From NCBI RefSeq assembly GCF_014641595.1, contig NZ_BMIA01000001.1, forward strand, positions 1,426,001 to 1,490,000: a DNA stretch of 64,000 bases, written 5' to 3'. The position numbers and the translations under genes were made by a program. The notes under the pieces are model-generated. The model was not told the origin of the DNA. It saw nothing but the letters and a program-made list of their open reading frames with translations, and searched no databases. Positions 42,574-50,449 of the stretch are shown here, piece after piece; the first letter of the stretch is position 1, and the number at the start of each line of letters is the position of its first letter. Source of the stretch: Dyadobacter endophyticus. Lineage in GTDB: Bacteria > Bacteroidota > Bacteroidia > Cytophagales > Spirosomataceae.

Positions 42574-42702
42574 TCTTCAGGTATTGGCTCCGATGTACAG
42601 CGACCACTGGCGACTGTGATTATCGGCGGGCTAACCAGCACCTTGATTTTCGCTCCGGTAATCATCCCGCCGCTTTATTTGTGGCTGGCTAAGAGAAAGT
42701 AA
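42574..42702 (+). pseudogene. C-terminal fragment of a CzcA/CusA-type RND efflux pump
   Basis: The forward frame reads SSGIGSDVQRPLATVIIGGL, then TSTLIFAPVIIPPLYLWLAK, and ends RK. The segment GSDVQRPLATVxIGGL...PxLYxWxxKR is the last transmembrane part of heavy-metal RND pumps. About 42 of more than 1000 residues remain. A terminator follows at 42721, probably the original one of the lost operon. Confidence 0.75.
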
Positions 42703-42720
42703 ATAGATAGACTTCAATAC

Positions 42721-42751
42721 GGCAAGTGGCTTTTATTTAAAGCCGCTTGCC
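42721..42751 (+). terminator. Terminator hairpin
   Basis: GGCAAGTGGCTTT and AAAGCCGCTTGCC pair over 13 bp (one G-U wobble), 18 bp after the RND fragment's stop. Confidence 0.7.
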
Positions 42752-42828
42752 GCGCATTGTTAGCAATTCTTAATTTTGGTAATTGCCGGAAAACTGCATA
42801 ATTGTGTAATATTTAAACATTGCCTCAC

Positions 42829-43032
42829 ATGAGCCATAAGAAAACCTCCCTTGAAACGCAGATTGCAGAAGCTTTGAAGGATAGCCTTGCCGCTGACCGC
42901 AAACTGTCAAAAAAGGCGATCGATAGAATAGAAAAGACCGCCGGAAAGCTCTCAGAGAAACTGGAAGAGCTGTTTGCCAAAGAGGATGAGAAAGCTGCAA
43001 AAAAGAGAGTGGATAAGAAGCAACCTGAATAG
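42829..43032 (+). CDS. Small charged coiled-coil protein
   Basis: This 67-aa, Lys/Glu-rich protein (LETQIAEALKDSLAADRKLS, KKAIDRIEKTAGKLSEKLEE) is predicted to be a single long helix or coiled coil with a basic tail. No family is recognised, but small histone-like or helical proteins of this kind are frequent in Bacteroidota. The start at 42829 is preferred over one three codons earlier. Confidence 0.6.
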   Translation: MSHKKTSLETQIAEALKDSLAADRKLSKKAIDRIEKTAGKLSEKLEELFAKEDEKAAKKRVDKKQPE

Positions 43033-43432
43033 TTGATCGCCCATCCCTTCGAGAGAGTGTTAACATATGCTTTTGGCAATGGGTGCCGCTTACAGTTTTT
43101 TGATGCTTTTTTAACCGTAATCTAGATCGCTATATTTTACAGGATTTTCGGTTATTTTTTTCCGTAAGTAACAAACGTGCATTTGCTGAGTCTCACCGGC
43201 GCAATCATTCAATAGGTGCTTCTTAAGAAATGGCGCCAGCCGCATAAGCTTGATCAGGCAGTCCACAGGAAACTACGTCTGAAAGTTGCGGTCAAACTTT
43301 ACCGGACCATCGTTCAAGGGCTGTGTAGGTTAGTAAGAAAGCGGGGTTTGGCAAATTCAAACTTGTCAAGCCCCGCTTTCTTGTTTCGACAGTTTATTTT
43401 TCAATTGAAATCCGGAGTTTAATAAACTGCAG
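43033..43432. other. 400-bp intergenic region
   Basis: No gene is seen apart from short frames without recognisable features. A terminator hairpin at 43337-43380 borders the next, convergent gene. Confidence 0.5.
43337..43380. terminator. Terminator hairpin
   Basis: GAAAGCGGGGTTTGGCAA pairs with TTGTCAAGCCCCGCTTTC (18 bp including wobble pairs). Confidence 0.75.
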
Positions 43433-43804
43433 CTAATCGGCCGGAGTACTCTGCGCGGGCGAAGAGATTACCTTTCCTTCCAGACTTGACGACAAATAGT
43501 TGTCCAATGAGGCAATTTGGCTGTGGGACCTAACCTGCTTCAAACGGTTGTTTTCATCAATCTGAAAGCTAACGACTATCACTCCCTTTTTTAAGCTAGT
43601 AAAATGGGTGTCATCCACCACGATGTACCCGCGAATTTGCTCTGTTAAAGTTTTTTTAACATTGCCGGGGTTCTTGGCAAGTTTTGATGCATCGCCAGAC
43701 TCCGCGGCAAAGCAAGCCGCATGCATCATCACTGTAAAAATGGCGGCAGAAGCCGCAAGCCGGAACTCCTTCCGGCATGAAATGTTGTTGTTTGAATTGT
43801 TTTT
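43433..43804 (-). CDS. Small exported protein with TonB-C-like domain
   Basis: This 123-aa protein has a signal peptide (FRLAASAAIFTVMMHAACFA) and a small domain GVIVVSFQIDENNRLKQVRS, then LDNYLSSSLEGKVISS. The pattern of a strand, N-rich turn, and helix is like the TonB C-terminal fold found in many short secreted Bacteroidota proteins. It is probably periplasmic. It has no obvious partner. Confidence 0.65.
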   Translation of the reverse strand, partial: KNNSNNNISCRKEFRLAASAAIFTVMMHAACFAAESGDASKLAKNPGNVKKTLTEQIRGYIVVDDTHFTSLKKGVIVVSFQIDENNRLKQVRSHSQIASLDNYLSSSLEGKVISSPAQSTPAD

Positions 43805-44207
43805 CATAGCTAAATATTTATTGGCTCTGGTACTTCCAGAAGACATTGCGAAGATAGATTTCTACAAGTCAATGTCTTGCAAATGAAATATTTAGCGGTA
43901 AATACCCTTAGTGACCGGTCAAATCGGTGATTTAACGGTTATGTGGTCGCATTTTGCGTGCCGGCCTGGTTTCCCAATTATTGCTGAAAAGGGGTTTGAG
44001 GAAGGGCCGTTTAAATGCTTCAACACATATCAACAGCCTGGTTTTAAAAATCCTTGTATTAACGTTTTGGTTACACTGTGATTTTTTACTTAATTTTAGT
44101 GCCTCCCTTCGCGCTGCAAACAGCTGCCGACCCTTCGACCTCCCTGCAAAATTCTGAATACTTGTTGCTGAATTATTTTCTTGAACACCACAAAACATAT
44201 TTAGTAT
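43805..44207. other. 403-bp intergenic region
   Basis: Nothing recognisable. It is upstream of both flanking genes and should contain their divergent promoters. Confidence 0.4.
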
Positions 44208-44519
44208 ATGAACAGTGAAAAGAGAATGACAACGTCCGGTATGACTTCTTCTGCCGTTTTCTACGCAGTGTATGACAGCGATGGTTCGGAGCAAGTCCTC
44301 GGCAGAGAGCTGGCATTTATCGAGCAACGTATCGGGTCTGGCCGGGATTCGGACCCTCACAGCTCTGATGAAGTATATTTCGACAGCCTTTATGAAGCTA
44401 AGATTTTTGTCCGGGATAATTTTTTGTTTGGCGCCGAATATTTTTCTTCAAAACAGCTCAATGACCCCGATAATGTGCTCTATGCGCTGGCCGATAAGTT
44501 CACCTACCTGATGACTTAG
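44208..44519 (+). CDS. Hypothetical protein
   Basis: I do not recognise this 103-aa protein. It has a short beta-strand start (AVFYAVYDSDGSEQVLG) and an acidic helical C-terminus (SLYEAKIFVRDNFLFGAEYF). No signal or membrane segment is seen. The codon pattern looks coding. Confidence 0.5.
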   Translation: MNSEKRMTTSGMTSSAVFYAVYDSDGSEQVLGRELAFIEQRIGSGRDSDPHSSDEVYFDSLYEAKIFVRDNFLFGAEYFSSKQLNDPDNVLYALADKFTYLMT

Positions 44520-44635
44520 CACTATATAACCTCATGCAACAGCTTGGCCAGCGGCTAATTTTATCAAATCGTTAGGCACTTCCATGCCTGTGGGATTCTT
44601 GATAAATTAGCATCGTCAACAAACATGAAAGAGGG

Positions 44636-44938
44636 ATGGTACATGAGAAGATTTTTAAAGTCGGGGTAGCCAGGGAGGTGAAAGTGATCGTAAAAGGGTT
44701 CCCGTCAAAGGATTTGAAACGGGTTTCAAAATTCTTTGAGATAAGGGTTAAAGAAGCGGGACAGGCTTTGTTTCAGAATCCGACCGGAATAAGCCTTCCT
44801 GTTCCCCAGCAAATTCACAAGCCGGATCAAAAGCAGCTGGCAGGCAAGGTCATCGCCCTCAGCGGTATTTCTGAAACCCATATCCAAGTAACTGTAAGAG
44901 AATTTGACAGGATACTGGAATCTTCTGTTTTGTGGTAA
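44636..44938 (+). CDS. Hypothetical protein
   Basis: This 100-aa basic protein (KVGVAREVKVIVKGFPSKDL, LPVPQQIHKPDQKQLAGKVI) is not recognised. The pattern of strand-helix-strand suggests a small alpha/beta domain. It is co-directional with the gene at 44208. Confidence 0.5.
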   Translation: MVHEKIFKVGVAREVKVIVKGFPSKDLKRVSKFFEIRVKEAGQALFQNPTGISLPVPQQIHKPDQKQLAGKVIALSGISETHIQVTVREFDRILESSVLW

Positions 44939-45125
44939 TTAACCCGGGCATTAATTCCGGCAGGTCATCAATGCACCAAATTTCACTGGTTGGAATAGAA
45001 TCATTTCGTGGATTGCCTCACAGACTTCTATCGGCACTCGCGCAAATACAGTCCCGCCGATCATGGAAAAAGTTCGACCTTTATTAGATATCCAAGCTCC
45101 AATATAGGAGCTTAAGGAACGTGTA

Positions 45126-45245
45126 CACAGCGCGATGGACTGCACTATCGTCATGAATCCGGACGCGGCAACCAATATGGTACAGGGAGCTTCGGTAGAG
45201 GGCATCGGTAATGCGTTTTATGGCGCGCTTGAAGCCTTACCCTAA
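45126..45245 (+). pseudogene. Fragment of xanthine dehydrogenase-type molybdopterin subunit
   Basis: A forward frame reads HSAMDCTIVMNPDAATNMVQ, then GASVEGIGNAFYGALEALP and a stop. The string DCxxVxNPDAATNMVxGxxVxGIGNAxYG is typical of the C-terminal part of molybdenum hydroxylase large subunits (PaoC/IorB/XdhB type). About 40 codons remain. A small-subunit fragment of the same enzyme class is at 5241. Confidence 0.75.
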
Positions 45246-45281
45246 TTGTAGTGTAAGCTTTCCCGATTTTGTAGCCTTACC

Positions 45282-45520
45282 TTAGATAGGACAATGCGAT
45301 ATTAGACTTTTTTTGTTTTCTATTGTTTTCGCGAACACGGCTGATGCCATTCCGGAAAGAGCTTGATGCGGGTGTAGCCGATTGTAATTATCCATCCATT
45401 CATCTGATAAAATACGAACTTGTTCAAGTGATTCAAACAAATAGGCATCTAACGCGTCTTCGCGATAGGTGCGGTTTATCCTTTCAACGTAACCATTTTG
45501 CATCGGTTTTCCGGTGATCT
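45282..45520 (-). mobile_element. IS3-family transposase (OrfB) C-terminal fragment
   Basis: The reverse frame reads ITGKPMQNGYVERINRTYRE, then DALDAYLFESLEQVRILSDE and WMDNYNRLHPHQALSGM, the C-terminal DDE integrase-core region of IS3-family OrfB, including the NxxxERxNRTYRE motif with the third catalytic Glu. The first two catalytic Asp and OrfA are absent. A CCGGTGAT/ATCACCGG hairpin at about 45511-45532 marks the truncation. No terminal inverted repeats were found. Confidence 0.85.
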
Positions 45521-45576
45521 AAAAATCACCGGTCAAGTAAAGATTCTCTTACATGCTACACCGGCTAGTCGCCCAT

Positions 45577-46920
45577 CTATAGCCAAGGTACAGGCTCCAT
45601 ACATGAATAGTCGATTTTCATTGAAACCGTTCTGTTGTTATAAAGGCCAATGTAGCCAAGGATTCGCAGTATAGATAATTCGATATACCAGTTACCGAGT
45701 ATCCACGCTTCGATTCTTGCATCAGTGTCAATTTTATCAAGATTTTCCCTTCGCCATGCGTTCCCGTGTATGATGGCATTTCTAATTTCGAGGTAAGCCT
45801 CCGTCGCCGAGGTGATATTTGCCCTTGGGTTAAATGACTTGTCAACAAAAGTGATATTTTCAAGCTGCTTCAGACAACTAAGCGACTTCGGAATATCTCT
45901 GGAAATCTTCAAGTGCGCTATCAGTTTATTCAATTTTACGATCGCTATATCTGTTTCTTTTCCAGCGCTTTTTTCAACAAATTGCCAGTTGTAAAGTAGT
46001 TCCATTGCCGCCTGGGAAAGAACGATACAATTTTCTATGAAGACCTTGTTGCAGTTAGACTCGAGGTAAAAGCTGATGACGTTTTTCAGGTTTGAACTTT
46101 GCTTTCGATCATTCCATATATCACTGAAACTTTTCCAGAGAGGCCGCAAGTCGATTTGTTTATCTCGGTGATACCAGGAACTGACCGCTTTATACCCGTC
46201 CACGTGATTCGTTGCATAGTCTTTCCATACCATGTTTTGTCCGGATACTCCTGTCAAAAACAAGAGGGATGTGCGCCGCCCGTTTATAAAGCTCAAAAAG
46301 CTGCTTAGCGAGCTTGCTAAACCAATTGCCTCATCGTACGAGATTGTTCCTGCCTTCTTTGTCGCCTCTCCATAATATTGGATACAATACCCTCCTGAAT
46401 TGCGTAACTCCTTGTCGCTTTGTTTGTAAGAGGCACTTTTTTCCAGGACAATCGAATAGTCGCCGTTGTCGAGTGTAAGTCTGTTGTTTGAAAACTGATT
46501 ACCGTTCCAACAGACCGGTTCCTCAGAAATACTTTTCAGATTAGGAATAACAAAAGTTATTCTTTCTGCTTTTGCACTCAAGTCCCCAACCGTTTTTTCA
46601 TCGATAATACGGCCGGAGAATTCGTTGTTAGTAAATTGTGTGACTACACCTTTTCCAAAACAATGATCTGCGGTACGAACGCGCAGCGGCTGTGGGTCTA
46701 ACGTAAAGCCCAAAAGATCTTGATGAATACTTTTATCGGCGGTACCGCGGAAGACCAACTGTGGCTGGGGTAACCAGTCAAAAGATATTAATCCCTCGAT
46801 CAAAATCTCAGATTTGCTCTTTTCAAGAGCAAATTGACCTTGATAGACAATTACCGGCTCGTTTGGTAAATACTGTTGCAGGCTTTCTGGAAAGCCGTTC
46901 GGTATATCTGTTTTCTCCAT
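45577..46920 (-). CDS. HEPN-motif protein, possible antiphage factor (ApeA-like)
   Basis: This 447-aa protein has a beta-rich N-terminal half (GQFALEKSKSEILIEGLISF, GRIIDEKTVGDLSAKAERIT) followed by an alpha-helical C-terminal half ending with TEAYLEIRNAIIHGNAWRRE. Arg380-x4-His385 (RNAIIH) is the HEPN RNase motif. A beta-rich sensor plus C-terminal HEPN is the layout of ApeA-type abortive-infection proteins and of other 'HEPN domain' orphans. It begins the accessory island carrying a relaxase. There is no adjacent nucleotidyltransferase antitoxin. The role is inferred from motif and context. Confidence 0.65.
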   Translation of the reverse strand: MEKTDIPNGFPESLQQYLPNEPVIVYQGQFALEKSKSEILIEGLISFDWLPQPQLVFRGTADKSIHQDLLGFTLDPQPLRVRTADHCFGKGVVTQFTNNEFSGRIIDEKTVGDLSAKAERITFVIPNLKSISEEPVCWNGNQFSNNRLTLDNGDYSIVLEKSASYKQSDKELRNSGGYCIQYYGEATKKAGTISYDEAIGLASSLSSFLSFINGRRTSLLFLTGVSGQNMVWKDYATNHVDGYKAVSSWYHRDKQIDLRPLWKSFSDIWNDRKQSSNLKNVISFYLESNCNKVFIENCIVLSQAAMELLYNWQFVEKSAGKETDIAIVKLNKLIAHLKISRDIPKSLSCLKQLENITFVDKSFNPRANITSATEAYLEIRNAIIHGNAWRRENLDKIDTDARIEAWILGNWYIELSILRILGYIGLYNNRTVSMKIDYSCMEPVPWL

Positions 46921-46944
46921 ATCAATCTAATTATGAGCCTAAGT

Positions 46945-47145
46945 TCACGAATTCCGATGACTTAGTGTCCCATAAAGCGAAGGTCTTGAAACTAAGCCGG
47001 TCGAGAGGAAAACGATTACCGAAGACACTAATCCTAGAATTAGGATAATGGAAGCGATGTTTGCCAGGTTATCTTCCTGGGTGAAATCGATTTGGCTAGT
47101 ATGGGATGGGGATTCCGCCGAAGGTTGATTAGGTGAATTTTCCAT
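46945..47145 (-). CDS. Small single-pass membrane protein
   Basis: This 66-aa protein has a polar N-terminus (MENSPNQPSAESPSHTSQID) and one membrane helix (IASIILILGLVSSVIVFLST). It lies 24 bp upstream of the HEPN-protein gene on the same strand, so the two may form an operon; a membrane partner is compatible with, but does not prove, a defence function. Confidence 0.5.
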   Translation of the reverse strand: MENSPNQPSAESPSHTSQIDFTQEDNLANIASIILILGLVSSVIVFLSTGLVSRPSLYGTLSHRNS

Positions 47146-47328
47146 TGTATAGAGGGGGTATGTAACTACCGTAATCTTATTGAAATCCAATGAAATATCA
47201 AAATAGTTTTTATTATTCTGAGTTGAGGGAGTAAGTCCAGATTGACTAAAAGCGAGTTGCAGAACGAAAATATGAAAAGTAACTGCCGGTGATTAATTTG
47301 CTACATAATATTACTCAATGGCTACACA

Positions 47329-48219
47329 ATGAATCTTCACTCCAACCTTCGTTATCCCTTTTTCAAGTACATTATTGAGGAATTTTCCGGCACATTTTAT
47401 GAGGACGATCTAACTAGTCTGAATCGACTTCTGATTCTGTATCATAACAGGTATTCGTTTACGGTTAGAAGAAACGATGTAGGTGAATTCATCGCCTCGT
47501 ACGAGCAAGGGATTTCCAGGCCTGACTGGCTGCACTGGTGGTTCGGGCGTGCCAAGCGTGATAGGATCCGCCAAGTCAAGCGTCGCACGGCGTTCACCCT
47601 TCGACATAATCGAGAAATATTTGAGCACCTTTTGTCAAGGGCGGACTATGGGTCCGAGAAGGCCATCTACGAAACTCTCACTTCGATTTCAAAATGGGTT
47701 CAAACCTTATCCTCAGAGGCAGTTGGAGACAAATTTCTTGATCTTGAAGGGTGGAGAACGGAGTTGGCTTCTTTAGTTCAACAAATACCAAGGCCAGAGG
47801 CTGCTACAAAAAGAACAGCACGTACGCGGGCGTCGGAAAGCTTTCAGGAGCAATTTACCGACGGGGATGACACTGAAAGGCTGCTCAAATTTAATCGCTT
47901 GAAGCGCCTCTTATTGGCAGAGCGGTGGATTGTCCCAATTGGCGACACGGATACTTACCGGTATTGCAAACAATCCAAAGGTGGAAGGCTTTACATCGCC
48001 GCACTTTACTACGTCCTAATGGAAAAAGGGTATATCAAGATGACAACAGATGCACCGCAGATTGCAGCATCCTTTAACTCCTGGTTGGTGCACGATTTTG
48101 AGCAAAGCTCATTTGTGAAGGCCTTTCAGGCCGAAGAGCTAAGTCAGTTTGACGGCAGAGATGGAAATGCTCGTACTAAATATCTGACAGAGGTCAGATT
48201 GCTCCTTCGCGACTTCTAA
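47329..48219 (+). CDS. Hypothetical island protein
   Basis: This 296-aa protein is mostly helical and basic (FRAKRDRIRQ-like stretch WWFGRAKRDRIRQVKRR at 70-86) with a C-terminal region containing YIAALYYVLMEKGYIKMTTD. The latter recalls winged-helix-like domains and proteins near mobilization genes in this phylum, but I cannot name a family. It starts a forward series of island genes (47329-52474). Confidence 0.55.
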   Translation: MNLHSNLRYPFFKYIIEEFSGTFYEDDLTSLNRLLILYHNRYSFTVRRNDVGEFIASYEQGISRPDWLHWWFGRAKRDRIRQVKRRTAFTLRHNREIFEHLLSRADYGSEKAIYETLTSISKWVQTLSSEAVGDKFLDLEGWRTELASLVQQIPRPEAATKRTARTRASESFQEQFTDGDDTERLLKFNRLKRLLLAERWIVPIGDTDTYRYCKQSKGGRLYIAALYYVLMEKGYIKMTTDAPQIAASFNSWLVHDFEQSSFVKAFQAEELSQFDGRDGNARTKYLTEVRLLLRDF

Positions 48220-48315
48220 ACTAAATTCTTTTCATTCCCGGTCGAATCACAGGAAGGAATTCCTGCTACCTGACTCTGAATTTTGCCAGCATGTTTTATC
48301 AAACAGAAAGGCAAA

Positions 48316-48612
48316 ATGAAAAAGAAAACTCCGGATTCGTGTAACCAGAATCCGAACACAACTTCGATAATACAGGAAGTGGCCCGTGTAACAATCCGTT
48401 CCGATCCTGCGGTTCGCTCTGATTATGTCGTCGATGTGCGCGAAGCAAAGCGGCTGTTGAAAACAGTCTCTGGACAGAAGATCTACTACCATTGCGCCAG
48501 GGGACATCTGCCATTTACCCGCCAGGCAGGGAAGCAGTATTTCTCCGAGGCAGTTCTCCGGCACTGGCATCACAGGATTCAGTCCCAGAAACATTACGAG
48601 CTTAATCATTGA
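48316..48612 (+). CDS. Helix-turn-helix (excisionase-like) DNA-binding protein
   Basis: This 98-aa protein ends with a MerR-type HTH_17-like segment: VDVREAKRLLKTVSGQKIYY, HCARGHLPFTRQAGKQYFSE. The 'Y-x-x-x-x-G-x-x-P-x-x-R-x-G-x-x-x-x-F' pattern is that of excisionase-type proteins used by Bacteroidota mobile elements. It is four bases upstream of the next gene. The start at 48316 is an ATG; upstream codons are dubious. Confidence 0.7.
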   Translation: MKKKTPDSCNQNPNTTSIIQEVARVTIRSDPAVRSDYVVDVREAKRLLKTVSGQKIYYHCARGHLPFTRQAGKQYFSEAVLRHWHHRIQSQKHYELNH

Positions 48613-48616
48613 CCCT

Positions 48617-48943
48617 ATGGAGATAACCAAGGAGTTGGTCCTAAGGCTCTGTAAGCGTAAAGACCCGAAACGCAAAAGAATGCTCTTTGAGCTGTATCGC
48701 GATTTATTTACCTCCACTATGTCAGCGAGGTTCCTTGTGGACGTGATCAACGAAAAGCTCTCGGCCGGTGCAGTGTCGCTGTATGACATCAAATACATCC
48801 GCGCGAAAATGAAAAAGTGGAGCACGCAGCAGGTGCCAGTTCAACAAAGTGGAAAGGTAGAAATTCAGGCCCAGCCCAAAGCGGCAATGAAATTTCCCCG
48901 CTCTGAGCCTGAGCCATATGTTAAACCATCTAAAAAATATTAA
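48617..48943 (+). CDS. Hypothetical island protein
   Basis: This 108-aa basic protein (LCKRKDPKRKRMLFELYRDL) has a helical N-terminal half and a Pro/Lys-rich, probably disordered tail. It lies between the HTH gene (gap 4 bp) and the ParA-like gene (gap 3 bp), so it is part of the mobilization operon. DNA binding is possible; no family is recognised. Confidence 0.6.
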   Translation: MEITKELVLRLCKRKDPKRKRMLFELYRDLFTSTMSARFLVDVINEKLSAGAVSLYDIKYIRAKMKKWSTQQVPVQQSGKVEIQAQPKAAMKFPRSEPEPYVKPSKKY

Positions 48944-48946
48944 CCA

Positions 48947-49645
48947 ATGAGAAACTTACATTTTATAGTACAAGCCAAAGGAGGCGTAGGTAAATCTATT
49001 TTGATGTACCTGTTTGCCCTCAAACATTATCGAGACCCCAAATGTCTTTTTATCGACGTGGACGCTTCAACGCAGACCAGTACACGTCAGTTGAAATTCG
49101 TCGATCAGGATCAATCCGATGTTGCCAACCTGTTAGACGAGAAAGGCCTTCTGGTAAGAGACAATTTACTGGCCTATTTGCAGAGCATCGCAAAGGAAGA
49201 TTTTGAAGAAGCCTATTTTGATTTCGGAGCACCGGAAAGCGAGCAGCTTCCATCGCTCATCGAGTACGATATACCTCTCAAAGCATTTGCAGAGGGACTG
49301 GGTTTTGAAATCACGTTTCATATCGTCATCGGTGGCGGAGGTGCCTACAATCCATCCATCGATTATTTGCTAAGGATGTTTGACCTTGTCAAAACGGATT
49401 TTGAAATCATCGTCTGGCAAAGTATGGCCACATTCCGCAAGTTTCCACATTTGACCCAGGAGCTTCGGGAAAACTGTAAAGACTCAGGACTTGTGTTTCG
49501 CAGGTTTGGCGACTTTGAACCAGAGTCATTTCTCGGGGCAGAAATCCTGACGGGCATCCGTAAAGGCCTTGCGCTGGATACCTATACAATCGGGCCAAGA
49601 TTAAGGCTCCAAAGAGAACTCCAAATCAATTTTGCCGATGTCTAG
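48947..49645 (+). CDS. ParA/MinD-type ATPase
   Basis: This 232-aa P-loop protein has the deviant Walker A motif KGGVGKS (about 11-17), followed by CLFIDVDASTQTST (Walker A' with Asp) and DFEIIVWQSM, a likely Walker B region. Such ATPases next to Mob genes occur on mobilizable Bacteroidota elements and may help position or partition the element. It overlaps the next gene by eight bases (49638-49645). Confidence 0.85.
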   Translation: MRNLHFIVQAKGGVGKSILMYLFALKHYRDPKCLFIDVDASTQTSTRQLKFVDQDQSDVANLLDEKGLLVRDNLLAYLQSIAKEDFEEAYFDFGAPESEQLPSLIEYDIPLKAFAEGLGFEITFHIVIGGGGAYNPSIDYLLRMFDLVKTDFEIIVWQSMATFRKFPHLTQELRENCKDSGLVFRRFGDFEPESFLGAEILTGIRKGLALDTYTIGPRLRLQRELQINFADV

Positions 49646-50168
49646 CGAATCAATCAGCAAACAAACCCTGGCCAGGATCAAAGCGGAGTACCTGGCCAGG
49701 TATGAAATCGAAATGGACGACTGGTCGGCAATTATACTGCTGGACAACCAGGCCCAGTTTCAAAACATGGATAGCCAGCTCCGGGCAGTTCTGGATGAGA
49801 ACAAAAAGCTGAGTGGCAAGATCAAGGACTCTGTGAAGACGATCCAATTCAATTCGATTTGGGAAGCTTTCATCCATGGCTTAGGCAAAGGATTGCCGTA
49901 TTCGATTACGGCACTTGTTCTTGGAATCTTATATTACGTATACATGAGTACGTATGTGGATTACCAGCGGATCGAGGATTTCGTTTCGGCCTACGAAAAT
50001 GCACCGGACTATGTGGCGTTGATTCGGGAAGGTGAGACGGAAACGTCAGGTGGCATCAAGTATCTCATTCTTTCGCCATCAAAACGCGGCAAATATGCAT
50101 TCGGCAAGTCTTACGAATTCGACTCGCGACGAAAATTGGTCAAAGTGCCTTTGCAGAGGAAAAATTGA
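49638..50168 (+). CDS. Membrane protein of the mobilization operon
   Basis: This 176-aa protein has an N-terminal helical region (about 1-80, coiled-coil-like LRAVLDENKKLSGKIKDSVK), one membrane helix (SITALVLGILYYVYMSTYV, about 93-111) and a small C-terminal domain. The ATG at 49638 overlaps the ParA-like stop codon, so translation is coupled. It may anchor the ATPase; no family is recognised. Confidence 0.65.
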   Translation: MSSESISKQTLARIKAEYLARYEIEMDDWSAIILLDNQAQFQNMDSQLRAVLDENKKLSGKIKDSVKTIQFNSIWEAFIHGLGKGLPYSITALVLGILYYVYMSTYVDYQRIEDFVSAYENAPDYVALIREGETETSGGIKYLILSPSKRGKYAFGKSYEFDSRRKLVKVPLQRKN

Positions 50169-50196
50169 TCCAAAAGTGATACAGAAAGATCTATAT

Positions 50197-50252
50197 GCGC
50201 TCCAAAGGAGTCTTTGAGGGGCATTAAGAGTCAGAAAGCGCTCCAAAGAGTC
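50197..50252. repeat. Direct repeats upstream of mob genes
   Basis: GCGCTCCAAAGGAGTC (50197) and GCGCTCCAAAGAGTC (50238) are near-identical direct copies 41 bp apart. With the hairpin at 50337 they may belong to the transfer origin or bind the MobC-like protein. Confidence 0.6.
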
Positions 50253-50336
50253 AATAAGCAATCCAGAAAAATTATTTAAAAGGAAAATTGAGCCAGAAAC
50301 GGTCAGGAAAGATCCTGCGCGGTGGTTTCCTCCATA

Positions 50337-50387
50337 GCCAGCTATCGCCGGTACGTCGCAAAAAGCGACTCCCCGGCGGGAGCTGGC
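50337..50387. other. Long hairpin, candidate oriT
   Basis: Nested perfect arms GCCAGCT/AGCTGGC, CGCCGG/CCGGCG and GTCGC/GCGAC with loop AAAAA form a 51-nt stem-loop, 63 bp before the MobC-like gene. A large hairpin directly upstream of mobC-mobA is the usual position of oriT and the nick site in mobilizable elements. The function is inferred. Confidence 0.65.
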
Positions 50388-50449
50388 CATGGGAAAACCC
50401 CTGGACCCCTGCTATTCGCCTCCGGCTCATAGCTAATCAAGAAAGACAC

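Noticed and set aside
44951..45205. 84-codon reverse frame
   Set aside because: It is antisense to the xanthine-dehydrogenase fragment, whose forward frame is clearly homologous.
50288..50449. Upstream extension of the MobC-like frame
   Set aside because: It covers the oriT-like hairpin, and its translation is low-complexity and unlike the family.
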